From Candidatus Moraniibacteriota bacterium (GTDB lineage: Bacteria; Patescibacteriota; Minisyncoccia; Moranbacterales; UBA2206): a stretch of DNA of 23,004 bases. The position numbers were made by a program, and so were the translations under genes. This document shows positions 12,069 through 20,072 of the stretch, in pieces (positions within the stretch are counted from its first letter, which is position 1; every line of letters begins with the position of its first letter). The stretch lies in assembly GCA_003543115.1 (NCBI GenBank), contig DPJH01000043.1, positions 1 through 23,004 of the forward strand, read 5' to 3'. Under the pieces are notes generated by a model. The model was not told where the DNA came from, searched no databases, and saw only the letters and a program-made list of their open reading frames with translations.

Positions 12069-13118
12069 ATGCACAAAGGAATTGAAAAAAAAGTAAGAAT
12101 AAAAATAGTCGCGCTTTCTATTTTGGCGGTTTTTTTAGTTTTAATTTTAGCCACAGGCATATGCATTTATGGTTTTGGAGCGAATAATTATTTCACTGGC
12201 AAAATAACCAAACTGGTTCCGTTTCCGGCCGCTTTGGTTGACGGGAGGAGTTTTGTAACTATCGGTGAGCTCAATGAGGATAGATCTTCCGTAGAGAGAT
12301 TCTATAAAAATCAGAATTTTTCAGAAATCGGATTCAGGGTGGATTTTGATACTGAAGATGGAAGAAAAAGACTGAAAATAAAAGAAAAAAAGCTTCTCAA
12401 TAAGCTTATTGAGAATAGAGTCGTGGAAAAATTAGCCGCAGAAGAAGGCATTTCAATCACTAAAGAAATGGCAATGCAGAATGTTTCCAGGGAAATGAAA
12501 AATTATGGCAGCGAAGAATATGTGAAAAAAAATTTACTGCATCTGTATGGATGGAACATAGACGACTTTGTGGAAAAGTTAGTGAAGCCTGATCTATATA
12601 GGAAAGAATTGGAAAGCAAGATGCGCGAGACGGAAGTTGATTTTGTTAAGGCGGAAGAAAAAATCAAGAAAGTCCAAGAAGAACTGAACAAAAAGAAAGA
12701 TTTTTCAGAGATGGCAACGAAATATTCTGAAGCGGAAAGCGCAAAGAACGGAGGTGATTTGGGCTGGTTTACGGCTGATCAGATGATTCCGGAAATTGCA
12801 TTTTCTGTTTTTCCCATGAAAAAGGGAGATAGGAGCGATATCATAGAAAGTCCGCTGGGATTCCATATCATTCAAGTGGAAGATCGCAAGACTGAAGACG
12901 GGATTGATAAGGTAAAAGTCAGGCAGATTCTGGTAAAAACAAAAAACTTCGCAGGTTGGCTGACTGAGAAGGAAAAAAATATGGATATCTATATTCCTCT
13001 AAAAGAATATTATTGGGATAGAGATAGGGCAGTAGTGGATTTTACAGACAACGAAATGAAGGATTTCGAAAGTAATTTGGAAAAAAATTCTGCTGGAGAT
13101 ATTTCCGTTCTATTCTAG
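12069..13118 (+). CDS. Membrane-anchored parvulin foldase, PrsA/SurA type
   Basis: A 349-aa extracytoplasmic peptidyl-prolyl isomerase. There is a basic N-terminus, a signal anchor (about 12-34), a helical SurA-N-like region (about 100-190), and a parvulin domain (about 195-275). The latter shows FSEMATKYSEAESAKNGGDL, GWFTADQMIPEIAFSVFPMKKG and SPLGFHIIQVEDR. After it comes KVKVRQILVKTKNFAGWL, which resembles the first strand of a second parvulin repeat that is not completed. It probably folds exported proteins together with the HtrA proteases downstream. No SD is present; the start lies 21 nt after the division gene. Confidence 0.9.
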   Translation: MHKGIEKKVRIKIVALSILAVFLVLILATGICIYGFGANNYFTGKITKLVPFPAALVDGRSFVTIGELNEDRSSVERFYKNQNFSEIGFRVDFDTEDGRKRLKIKEKKLLNKLIENRVVEKLAAEEGISITKEMAMQNVSREMKNYGSEEYVKKNLLHLYGWNIDDFVEKLVKPDLYRKELESKMRETEVDFVKAEEKIKKVQEELNKKKDFSEMATKYSEAESAKNGGDLGWFTADQMIPEIAFSVFPMKKGDRSDIIESPLGFHIIQVEDRKTEDGIDKVKVRQILVKTKNFAGWLTEKEKNMDIYIPLKEYYWDRDRAVVDFTDNEMKDFESNLEKNSAGDISVLF

Positions 13119-13187
13119 ATTCTGCATGTATGGCCGGTTCATCGAAAATTAATCGATTAGAGATAATTAAAAAATAAATTAAAAAAT

Positions 13188-13370
13188 ATGTCAAAAGTAA
13201 GAGTAAACGAAGATCTATGCATTGGGTGCGGAACTTGCGAGTCTCTTTGTCCAAATGTTTTTAAGATTGAAGAAGACGGAAAATCACATGTGATTTCCCA
13301 AGAGTGTGGTGATTGCAACTGTCAAGAAACAGCTGATAGTTGTCCAGTGAGCGCTATTTCAGTCGAGTAG
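13188..13370 (+). CDS. Small ferredoxin
   Basis: A 60-aa ferredoxin with the cluster motif CIGCGTCESLCP (CxxCxxCxxxCP, C11, C14, C17, C21) and a closing CPVSAISVE. Three further cysteines occur in ECGDCNCQ, so it carries either one 4Fe-4S cluster plus a disulfide, as in monocluster ferredoxins, or an unusual second metal site. It could deliver electrons to the rubrerythrin encoded 1.7 kb upstream; that is inference. No SD precedes the ATG. A bidirectional terminator lies 18 nt downstream. Confidence 0.93.
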   Translation: MSKVRVNEDLCIGCGTCESLCPNVFKIEEDGKSHVISQECGDCNCQETADSCPVSAISVE

Positions 13371-13387
13371 AATTTTTCAGGTAGAAT

Positions 13388-13430
13388 AAAAAGACCATAC
13401 TTTTGTATAATATATGAAGGGGGTCTTTTT
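13388..13430 (+). terminator. Rho-independent terminator after ferredoxin
   Basis: AAAAAGACC (13388-13396) pairs with GGTCTTTTT (13422-13430), with an inner ATAC-tttt-GTAT helix. The flanking A and T runs would let it work on both strands. Confidence 0.8.
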
Positions 13431-13500
13431 GTTTGTAAATTTAATTTTTTAATTATCACCCCATACCCACTAAGTTGGGATTTGGCGTGAGAGGAAAAGT

Positions 13501-14829
13501 ATGGACGAAAAAAATATTTCTGTTGTTGAGGCGAATGCTATGGATGAAAATAGTACGCCCCTGATGAATAACGAAAAAAAATTCAAAAAAAGAAAAGGAT
13601 ATGGAGTGATATTCATTGTTTTTGTATTGATTATCCTTTTTTCTTTGGGAGGAGCCATTCTTGGATTTATTGCTGCCAGAGGCTCATCAAACAATAATTT
13701 ATCAATGATATTGGACCAGAAGCTGGAAAAATATTTTCCCGCAAAAGGGAATAAAAAAGAAGTCCTTAAGCGGCAAGTCATTGAAGAAGATTCAGCTGTT
13801 ATTGATGTGGTAGAAAAAAATTCACCGGCCGTAGTCAGTATCATCATTTCAAAGGAAATTGCCGATAGGCGGAGCTTTTTTGATTTCCCAGGATTTTTCG
13901 GAGAAGATTTTTTTGGAAATGGAGGAAGCGAATCCAATCAAGATGGTGGACAAGAGGGAAACAAGCAAAAAATCGGAGGCGGATCGGGATTTATCATCAC
14001 TTCTGACGGAATGATTATAACCAATAAGCATGTAGTGACTGACAAGGACGCTGAATATACGGTTGTGACTAATGATGGAAAGGAGCATGCGGCTAAATTT
14101 TTAGCAGCTGATCCGGTAAATGATATTGCTGTAATAAAAATTGAAGGGAATGATTTTCTGACCCTTAATCTGGGAGACTCGGATGCTTTAAAAATCGGAC
14201 AAACGGTTATTGCTATCGGAAATTCACTGGGAGAGTTTTCAAATACGGTAAGCAAGGGAATCGTTTCCGGCCTTAGAAGAAGCGTTGTCGCTTCGGGAGG
14301 ATTGGGCAATGCGGAAAAACTTACTAACATAATTCAAACTGATGCAGCTATCAATCCTGGAAATTCAGGGGGGCCTCTTATGAATATCAGCGGAGAGGTG
14401 ATCGGAATAAATGTGGCCATGGCGCAAGGCGCTCAAAGCATCGGATTTGCCATTCCATCAAACCAAATTAAAAAAGTGATCAATCAAGTAAGGACAACCG
14501 GAAAAATTTCATCCCCTTATATAGGAGTCAGGTATGTGGACATGGATGATTCAATCAGAAAGCAAATAAGCTTTCCGTATGATTATGGAGTTTTAGTGGT
14601 GAGAGGGGAAAAGATATCAGATTTTGCTGTTATTCCAGGCTCTCCCGCTGACAAAGCTGGAATCACAGAAAATGACATTATCTTGGAGATAAATGACACG
14701 AAAATAGATAAAAAAAATAGTTTGTCTTCTCTGATTGCAAAAAATAATGTGGGTGATGTAATCCGATTAAAAGTTTGGCATAAGGGCGATATTAAAGAAA
14801 TTTCGTTGAAACTGGAAGAGAAAAACTAG
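13501..14829 (+). CDS. HtrA/DegP-type serine protease
   Basis: A 442-aa membrane-anchored quality-control protease. It has a cytoplasmic N-terminus with KKFKKRKGYG, one transmembrane helix (about 36-58), a trypsin-like domain (about 100-315) and one PDZ domain (about 335-440). The triad is intact: H177 in NKHVVT, D208 in DPVNDIAVIKI and S289 in INPGNSGGPL. The LA-loop region is Gly/Phe-rich (about 124-160). A moderate SD (GAGAGG, 7 nt before the ATG) distinguishes it from its neighbours. It is followed by a polytopic membrane protein and a catalytically dead paralogue (15718-16893). Confidence 0.95.
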   Translation: MDEKNISVVEANAMDENSTPLMNNEKKFKKRKGYGVIFIVFVLIILFSLGGAILGFIAARGSSNNNLSMILDQKLEKYFPAKGNKKEVLKRQVIEEDSAVIDVVEKNSPAVVSIIISKEIADRRSFFDFPGFFGEDFFGNGGSESNQDGGQEGNKQKIGGGSGFIITSDGMIITNKHVVTDKDAEYTVVTNDGKEHAAKFLAADPVNDIAVIKIEGNDFLTLNLGDSDALKIGQTVIAIGNSLGEFSNTVSKGIVSGLRRSVVASGGLGNAEKLTNIIQTDAAINPGNSGGPLMNISGEVIGINVAMAQGAQSIGFAIPSNQIKKVINQVRTTGKISSPYIGVRYVDMDDSIRKQISFPYDYGVLVVRGEKISDFAVIPGSPADKAGITENDIILEINDTKIDKKNSLSSLIAKNNVGDVIRLKVWHKGDIKEISLKLEEKN

Positions 14830-14831
14830 AT

Positions 14832-14860
14832 TTGTTTTTAGGGCGGTAAAATGGTATAGT
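14832..14860 (+). promoter_or_regulatory. Promoter of the 14895-15635 gene
   Basis: TTGTTT and TATAGT are separated by 17 nt. The predicted start leaves a leader of about 28 nt. Confidence 0.6.
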
Positions 14861-14894
14861 TTATTAGATAATAAGAGAGTAATTAGTTTTGTTT

Positions 14895-15635
14895 ATGTTT
14901 TTGCAGCTCAGACCATTCATACAGAGTTTTATATTCCTTTTTGGCCTGGAATTGATTGCTTTTCGGTCCGAGTGGGTCATGCTTATAGTGATTTTCATGC
15001 TGTTTACGTCAGCTTATGCAGGGAGAGAAATAGGAGGGAGATGGTTTTTCTCTATTTTGCCGGTTTTTTTCACTCTCTCCTCGGTTGCTCTTTTATATCT
15101 AATAACGCTAGGATATGAACAGCAAATTTTCATTCTGCTCTCAGTAGGAATGTATTATATTTCCCTTCTGGGTGCATATCGGTTGGGACTCTATAGTGCG
15201 GATAAAACAGCCAGGGGGATGAACATGTCGGCTATGGCAGCAACAATATTTTTTGCTTATGCGGCTATATACGGAATGTACCTTAATTTTTTAGTTCCTC
15301 TCTATTATCTCATGCTAATCTATTGCCTGGTAACCCTTCTGGTAAGCTGTCAATATTTTTTTATCATTAAAAGCGATGATAAAAGGCAAGTTTGGGTGTA
15401 TAGTCTTCTTCTGTCTCTGGTTATGGCGGAGCTGATTTGGGTAATGAATTTTTGGCCGTTTGGATATTTGACGACGGGAGTGATTGCACTTATACTATAT
15501 TATGTCCTTTGGGACTTGACGCAGAGTTATTTTCTGAATCTTTTAAGCAAAAAAAGAGTGATAGCCAATATGATTTTTTTCTCTGTAATGATAGTTTTGG
15601 TTCTGTTAAGCACCAAATGGCTGCCCATAATATAA
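14895..15635 (+). CDS. Polytopic membrane protein, unknown function
   Basis: A 246-aa very hydrophobic protein with about seven or eight predicted transmembrane segments. Examples are MLIVIFMLFTSAYAG, FFSILPVFFTLSSVALLYLI, FLVPLYYLMLIYCLVTLLVS, LLLSLVMAELIWVM and IANMIFFSVMIVLVLLSTKW. Charged residues are confined to short loops. No catalytic motif or known family is recognised. ATG 14895 is preferred to an in-frame TTG at 14889; neither has an SD. Its place between two HtrA paralogues suggests an envelope-related role, and the three may be functionally linked, but the sequence gives no direct evidence. Confidence 0.75.
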   Translation: MFLQLRPFIQSFIFLFGLELIAFRSEWVMLIVIFMLFTSAYAGREIGGRWFFSILPVFFTLSSVALLYLITLGYEQQIFILLSVGMYYISLLGAYRLGLYSADKTARGMNMSAMAATIFFAYAAIYGMYLNFLVPLYYLMLIYCLVTLLVSCQYFFIIKSDDKRQVWVYSLLLSLVMAELIWVMNFWPFGYLTTGVIALILYYVLWDLTQSYFLNLLSKKRVIANMIFFSVMIVLVLLSTKWLPII

Positions 15636-15688
15636 AATGTTTTTAGTTTGCAGTCGATATTTTTGGTTAAGTTGATAAGATTTTTATT

Positions 15689-15694
15689 TATAAT
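15689..15694 (+). promoter_or_regulatory. -10 box of the pseudo-HtrA gene
   Basis: A perfect TATAAT lies 23 nt before ATG 15718, with a weak TTAAGT 16 nt upstream of it. Confidence 0.45.
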
Positions 15695-15717
15695 CGATAA
15701 GGCGTTAAATTTAAAGT

Positions 15718-16893
15718 ATGATTAAAAAAATTTCAAAAAAGCTGATTTTTATTCTGGGTTTGTTTGTTTTTGGCGGGTTCGGAGGTATCATTGCCGATAG
15801 ATATCTTTTTCCATATCTTGGAGCAAGCAGTTTATTTTCTCGCTATGAATTCCTAAAAAAAGGGACAGAGAACGTTACCGTCATCAATAAAACAGAGCAG
15901 ATTACCATTAAAGAAGAAACATCCATAGATAAGATCACTAATAAGGTTTCTTCATCAATTGTAAATATTATTTCTTATCCTCAGGACGAGCCAAGAAATA
16001 ATGCAGTCAAGAAAAATAGCGCTGCCAATGTCGCTTCGGAAGGGGCAAAAAACGGAACCGGAATAGTGGTCACTGGAGACGGGCTGGTTATGACACACAT
16101 TTCAGCTATAAATACGGAAAAGTCAAAATATAAAATTATGACTTATGATGGAAATATGCATGATGCCGAGCTGAGCGCGGTTGATTCATACAGCGGATTG
16201 GTTTTTCTAAAAGCTCAAGCCAATAATTTATCTGCGGCTTCTTTTGGAAATTCGGACGACATAAAATCGGGAGAGAAGGTCATAGCTATCGGGAATAACC
16301 TTAATTCTTATGCCAATCGTTATGCGGCAGGTCTCATCAGCAGTTTCAATCCTTTTTTGAATTTGGCGGGATCGGTTCTTTCTTCTTCTGAAAAGCTTGA
16401 AGGAGTATATGAAATAGATTTCGACTATAAACAGTATTTTGTCGGCGGTCCGGTCGTGGATTATAACGGCCAAATTATCGGGATAGCCGGAAAAATAAAT
16501 ATAGACAGTTCCAATAATTTTTTTGTCATTCCTTCCAATAGGGTAAAGAATATTATTGACAGGGCGATAAAAAAAGAATTAGATAAGAATCCGGTGCTTG
16601 GAATATATTACATTCCGATTTCAAAAACTTATGCGTTGCAAAATGGGCTGAATGTGGGAAGTGGAGCGTTAATTCATTCTACATCCGAGCAACAAGGTTT
16701 GGCAGTTTTGAATGATTCTCCTGCGCAAAGGGCAGGCTTGAAGATAGGAGATATTATCGTTTCTTTGGGAGAACAAAAAATAGATGAGACGCATGCCCTT
16801 GCCAACACTCTTTATAATTATAAAAAAGGTGATAAAATAGAATTAACAGTTTTGAGAAGCGGGCAAGAAATGAAAATTAACGTAGAAATTTAG
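15718..16893 (+). CDS. HtrA-like pseudoprotease with PDZ domain
   Basis: A 391-aa paralogue of the upstream HtrA: N-terminal transmembrane anchor (about 8-26), trypsin-like domain (about 70-285), PDZ domain (about 320-391). All three catalytic positions are changed when aligned with 13501-14829: His becomes S129 (GLVMTHISAI), Asp becomes G160 (DSYSGLVFLK) and Ser becomes V242 (KQYFVGGPV). The fold landmarks remain (GTGIVVTGDG, KVIAIGNNL, GGPVVDYNGQIIGIAG, AQRAGLKIGDIIVSLG). It is full length and unbroken, so it is probably maintained as a non-proteolytic chaperone, scaffold or regulator. A weak AAAG precedes the start. Confidence 0.9.
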   Translation: MIKKISKKLIFILGLFVFGGFGGIIADRYLFPYLGASSLFSRYEFLKKGTENVTVINKTEQITIKEETSIDKITNKVSSSIVNIISYPQDEPRNNAVKKNSAANVASEGAKNGTGIVVTGDGLVMTHISAINTEKSKYKIMTYDGNMHDAELSAVDSYSGLVFLKAQANNLSAASFGNSDDIKSGEKVIAIGNNLNSYANRYAAGLISSFNPFLNLAGSVLSSSEKLEGVYEIDFDYKQYFVGGPVVDYNGQIIGIAGKINIDSSNNFFVIPSNRVKNIIDRAIKKELDKNPVLGIYYIPISKTYALQNGLNVGSGALIHSTSEQQGLAVLNDSPAQRAGLKIGDIIVSLGEQKIDETHALANTLYNYKKGDKIELTVLRSGQEMKINVEI

Positions 16894-16921
16894 ATTTTAG
16901 AACAAAAATAAAAATACATTT

Positions 16922-16949
16922 AAAAAGACACGGCCGAAAGTGTCTTTTT
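16922..16949 (+). terminator. Rho-independent terminator
   Basis: AAAAAGACAC (16922-16931) pairs perfectly with GTGTCTTTTT (16940-16949) around an 8-nt loop. It ends the pseudo-HtrA unit and could work on both strands. Confidence 0.9.
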
Positions 16950-17019
16950 ATCTGAAAACTAGCAGCTTTTTTACCGGAATAAGATATTAATTGGAAAATT
17001 TTAATAATTATTCCATAAT

Positions 17020-17076
17020 CAGCAAATTATTGTTTTAGTTTGTTGGCATGAGATAGTTAAGGGACGGCACCTTAAC
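17020..17076 (+). promoter_or_regulatory. Shared two-hairpin leader, copy A
   Basis: CAGCAAA (17020-17026) pairs with TTTGTTG (17039-17045) around a 12-nt loop. The invariant GGCATGAGATAG then leads to a second stem GTTAAGG (17056-17062)/CCTTAAC (17070-17076). It lies 92 nt before a LysM protein gene and is closely similar to copy B at 21568-21626. The loop length is equal, and the second stem is preserved although its bases differ. It may be a structured RNA leader or a protein-binding operator; TAAAAT at 17079-17084 could also make it part of a promoter. Confidence 0.65.
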
Positions 17077-17168
17077 AATAAAATACCGAAGAAATTCAAA
17101 TATAAGACCGCAAGGAACCGGAAGTGTTTTTTTGAAAGATAAAATTCTGACCATAATGGGAGGTAGGA

Positions 17169-18572
17169 ATGGAGAGAAAATTGATATTGCTGATGATTAT
17201 CGCCTTTACCTCATTTCTTGTTGATGTGGTGGAGGCAAATGAGTATGATAGACGTTTCTTGCAATTCGGAGAATGTGCGGAGGCAATAGGAGAGAATCCT
17301 TCTGAGTGGGATGATGTCGTTGAAAGCAAAATGGATATGTTTTTTAAGAGAGGCAAATCCAGGTGTGATGTTGATTATGGAGCTATCAAAGGGAGACGTC
17401 ATGAAACACTTCTTCTTGCTCAATCCAAAGAGGGTAGCGGCGCCCTTGGTGTTTCTGAGAAAAATATTATGCCGTCCAATTCCGATGATCAGAAGCCTGC
17501 TTCTATCCAGGAAAATCCTGCTATAACAGCAAAACCGCTCACATACCTTGTTCAGTCGAGAGATTATTTGAGCAAGATTGGCAAAAAGCTTTCTGTTGAT
17601 TGGAAGGTTCTTGCCGAAAGAAACAATCTCGAACCGCCATATAGAATTTGGGATCGCCAAAGGCTTGTTTATTACGAATCTGACATTAAGCCTGTTTCTT
17701 TGAAAAAGGAGGAGAAGAAAAGCGAAAATTCCAAGCCGGATCATCCTGCCAGCATTGCGCAAGCTGAAAAAGAGGGGGATGAGCTTTGGAAAGGAGAAGC
17801 TCTGAGGCCTCGTAAGGAATATCCAGATGATGGGTATTCCGGAGAAATGAAGTCGCTTAGGCCTGAAGAAAAAAAGACTAAAAAAGCTCGAAAGCAGAAT
17901 GTCGCTTCTAGCGGAAAAGAAATAGAGAAGTCCCGCAAAAAATCTGAAGATTATAAAGTTCGTGACGTCTATCGCGATCTGTTATGCGATCAGGGAAGAT
18001 TTGAAAGGGTTTTGGGCCAGCTTGGACTGAGTTCGATTGAAAAAGACGAGCTCAGGAAGAGAATCACTAGTGGCGATTTTCATTGGGGATTGGCAAAAAA
18101 AGGCGACAGATTTGATTTCGGTCTGAATAGAAATGATGTCATTCTGCCGAATCCTGAAGTTGATTGGTCGCTACAAAAAACGGATCTGGCAGCAGCTGAT
18201 GTCTATCGACTTTCTTCGGGAAAAGAGATCTGGATTTTTCTCAAAGGCGGGAATGTTTATGTTCTCAAGAAGAAAAATTCCAAGGGGCCAGTCAGCATGA
18301 GTCCGCCTTTCAAGGAAAAATCTTCGGATAGAATGGTCGTTGAGCTCAAAGCTAGGTCAACCATCTTGCCAAAAACAGAAATGGAAAGCCTGGATGATAG
18401 ACAGGGCAGCTCTGATGCCAAGCCGAATAAACTCACGCCTAAGATTCCTGATGAGCCCATTATGACTCCTATCAATGAAAAGAATTTGGGAGTCCCAATC
18501 AGGCCGCTTTCGGCTCTCACTCCAAAAGTTTCGAATGGACCTGTAGCAGTTTCTCCAGGGAGAGTCGAATAA
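17169..18572 (+). CDS. Exported LysM protein with unrecognised C-terminal domain
   Basis: A 467-aa protein. Residues 1-23 form a Sec signal peptide (probable cleavage after VVEA). A region with two cysteines (C36, C66) follows, then a LysM domain (about 124-169: LTYLVQSRDYLSKIGKKLSV onward), which binds peptidoglycan or chitin-like glycans. After a Lys/Glu-rich low-complexity link (about 175-262) comes a domain at 266-368 shared with the next gene. It contains FHWGLAKKGDRF and AAADVYRLSSGKEIWIFLKG. The tail has an LTPK-type Pro repeat. The SD GGGAGG is good. It is probably a wall-associated structural or adhesive protein; no enzyme motif is seen. The shared leader lies upstream. Confidence 0.8.
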   Translation: MERKLILLMIIAFTSFLVDVVEANEYDRRFLQFGECAEAIGENPSEWDDVVESKMDMFFKRGKSRCDVDYGAIKGRRHETLLLAQSKEGSGALGVSEKNIMPSNSDDQKPASIQENPAITAKPLTYLVQSRDYLSKIGKKLSVDWKVLAERNNLEPPYRIWDRQRLVYYESDIKPVSLKKEEKKSENSKPDHPASIAQAEKEGDELWKGEALRPRKEYPDDGYSGEMKSLRPEEKKTKKARKQNVASSGKEIEKSRKKSEDYKVRDVYRDLLCDQGRFERVLGQLGLSSIEKDELRKRITSGDFHWGLAKKGDRFDFGLNRNDVILPNPEVDWSLQKTDLAAADVYRLSSGKEIWIFLKGGNVYVLKKKNSKGPVSMSPPFKEKSSDRMVVELKARSTILPKTEMESLDDRQGSSDAKPNKLTPKIPDEPIMTPINEKNLGVPIRPLSALTPKVSNGPVAVSPGRVE

Positions 18573-18642
18573 GATTTATTTTACCTCAATGATGAATTGA
18601 AATTTATTCCACAAATCAATGATGGAGGTAGAGGGAGGTACA

Positions 18643-19812
18643 ATGAAAAATGAATTGCTCTTATTAATGCTTATTGTTTTTGTTTTCTTTCTTGATACGG
18701 AAAAAGCAATGGGCGAAGGAAATGCAACCTACAAAGTCCGGGATGGAGACTGTATGAGCGTGATTGGCAAGAATCTTGGCCTTGACTGGGAAGACCTTGC
18801 TAAAAAGAACAACATCAAGCCTCCCCGTTATTTAGTTATCATGGGAGCTACTCTTAAAATCGAAGGCGTAAAAAAGAGGGAAACAAAGGTTCAAAAACCT
18901 GTCGTTGCTAAAAATAGGACTTCCCGAGTTCAAAAGAGGAGTCGGGGCGTGGTGGATGGACGTTTATTGCTGAGTGAATTTGAAGAGTATGCTAAGGAAG
19001 ACAAAGCGCTTCAAAGGGCCTTAGATAAATTCACGGATGATGATGAAGAAAAATCTCTATTTGAAAAAGAAATCGCCGATGGCAACAGAGAATGGGGATT
19101 CTTCGAAGATGGGGATAAATGTTATCTTTTTGTGGATTCGCAAGGTTCCATCCATGAAAAAAGGAGGTTGAGCTGGAAACAAGGAAGAGAAAAGGGGTCG
19201 CTTGAAGCGGCGGGCGTATATCGTTCTCCCTCCGGAAAAGAAATTTGGTTCCTTTTGAATGGAAGGACTATTTGTTTCAAGGATGAGGATGCGGTCAGTG
19301 CGTCCAAGGCTTCCAAAAAGGGAAAACTGAAAAGGCTAGCTTCATATCCGGATCCGGCGCAAAAAAGATCCCTGAGTGATGCAGGCTTTTCAGACAGAAA
19401 AAAGCAGAAATCGGACAGAGCACCAAGGAGCATCTCTTCGGGAGAAGAATCGAATTTTTTTGGAGAGGAAATATTAGGCTTTGCTTTGCCTCCTCTTGAT
19501 GTCTCGCTGTCTCCAGGCAAAGGTGAAGAAATAAGACTGGGTCAACAGCTAGATCCGCTGAAGGGCTTTGCAAAGGAAGGAGATAATATTTTGTCGATGG
19601 AAACGATTGCAAAACGGGAAAGAGAAAAAATTTCTCCCGGAGATCCGCTTAAGGGTTTTGCAAAGGAAGGAGATAGTGTTTCATCGATGGAAACGATCGC
19701 AAGACGGGAAATAGAAAAAATTTTTCCTAAAGATGCTCTGAAAGTCCCTGCAAATGAAGGGAAAGTGAGAAATTTTCGCCGACAGAAGAGAGATAAGGAA
19801 ACCTCTATTTAG
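18643..19812 (+). CDS. Exported LysM protein with 30-residue repeats
   Basis: A 389-aa paralogue of the preceding protein. ATG 18643 is chosen over 18619 because AGGGAGGT ends 3 nt before it and the signal peptide (MKNELLLLMLIVFVFFLDTE, cleaving near AMG) starts there. LysM spans about 28-74 (YKVRDGDCMSVIGKNLGLDW). The shared domain lies at about 107-214 with REWGFFEDGDK and EAAGVYRSPSGKEIWFLLNG. The C-terminal part (304 to about 380) holds two full and one partial 30-residue repeats beginning DPLKGFAKEGD. It is probably co-transcribed with the 17169 gene (70 nt gap) and anchored to the cell wall. Function unknown. Confidence 0.8.
   Translation: MKNELLLLMLIVFVFFLDTEKAMGEGNATYKVRDGDCMSVIGKNLGLDWEDLAKKNNIKPPRYLVIMGATLKIEGVKKRETKVQKPVVAKNRTSRVQKRSRGVVDGRLLLSEFEEYAKEDKALQRALDKFTDDDEEKSLFEKEIADGNREWGFFEDGDKCYLFVDSQGSIHEKRRLSWKQGREKGSLEAAGVYRSPSGKEIWFLLNGRTICFKDEDAVSASKASKKGKLKRLASYPDPAQKRSLSDAGFSDRKKQKSDRAPRSISSGEESNFFGEEILGFALPPLDVSLSPGKGEEIRLGQQLDPLKGFAKEGDNILSMETIAKREREKISPGDPLKGFAKEGDSVSSMETIARREIEKIFPKDALKVPANEGKVRNFRRQKRDKETSI
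19552..19785 (+). repeat. 90-bp in-frame tandem repeat
   Basis: Units begin at 19552, 19642 and 19732 (GATCCGCT, GATCCGCT, GATGCTCT), each 90 bp; the third is partial and diverged. They encode DPLKGFAKEGD followed by SMETIA and a charged EKI segment. Unit-number variation by slippage or recombination is possible. Confidence 0.85.
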
Positions 19813-19858
19813 GGAGGAATGGATTTTGTCCGTTGATATTTTTTGCAGATTGCGAAGT

Positions 19859-20021
19859 ATTCAAATATCGAATTTTCCGTAGTGAAACGATCAAAGCCGG
19901 GGTGGTTTTGAGGTAAGCTCTGTCTGAAAATATCAGGAACGCCTGATGTCGCGGATAGGGCCGGGCTAAGAAAATGCGCTAAGCTGAGAATTTCACTTTC
20001 GGAAAATTTATATATTCGAAT
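19859..20021 (+). ncRNA. Candidate structured RNA, long imperfect hairpin
   Basis: The arms are ATTCAAATAT (19859-19868)/ATATTCGAAT (20012-20021) with one mismatch, AATTTTCCG (19871-19879)/CGGAAAATT (20000-20008), and AGTGAAA (19881-19887)/TTTCACT (19991-19997), about 25 pairs in all. The roughly 100-nt interior contains an 8-bp hairpin ATATCAGG-AACG-CCTGATGT (19930-19949) extended by CTGTC/GATAG and AGCTC/GGGCT helices. A weak promoter (TTGATA-17-AGTATT, 19833-19861) precedes it. It may be an independent small RNA with a 6S-like outline, or a leader of the 20073 gene. No known class is matched. Confidence 0.4.
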
Positions 20022-20072
20022 AGTATTGCAATGGATCAAGAAAACAACAATATTTAAGGGGGATAAGGGGAA

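Noticed and set aside
13470..14330. Long minus-strand open frames inside the HtrA gene
   Set aside because: They are antisense shadows of a clearly recognised protease gene, with no SD or family motifs.
19859..20021. A c-di-GMP, cobalamin or other known riboswitch
   Set aside because: I could not find the conserved core sequences of these classes; only a generic structured element is supported.
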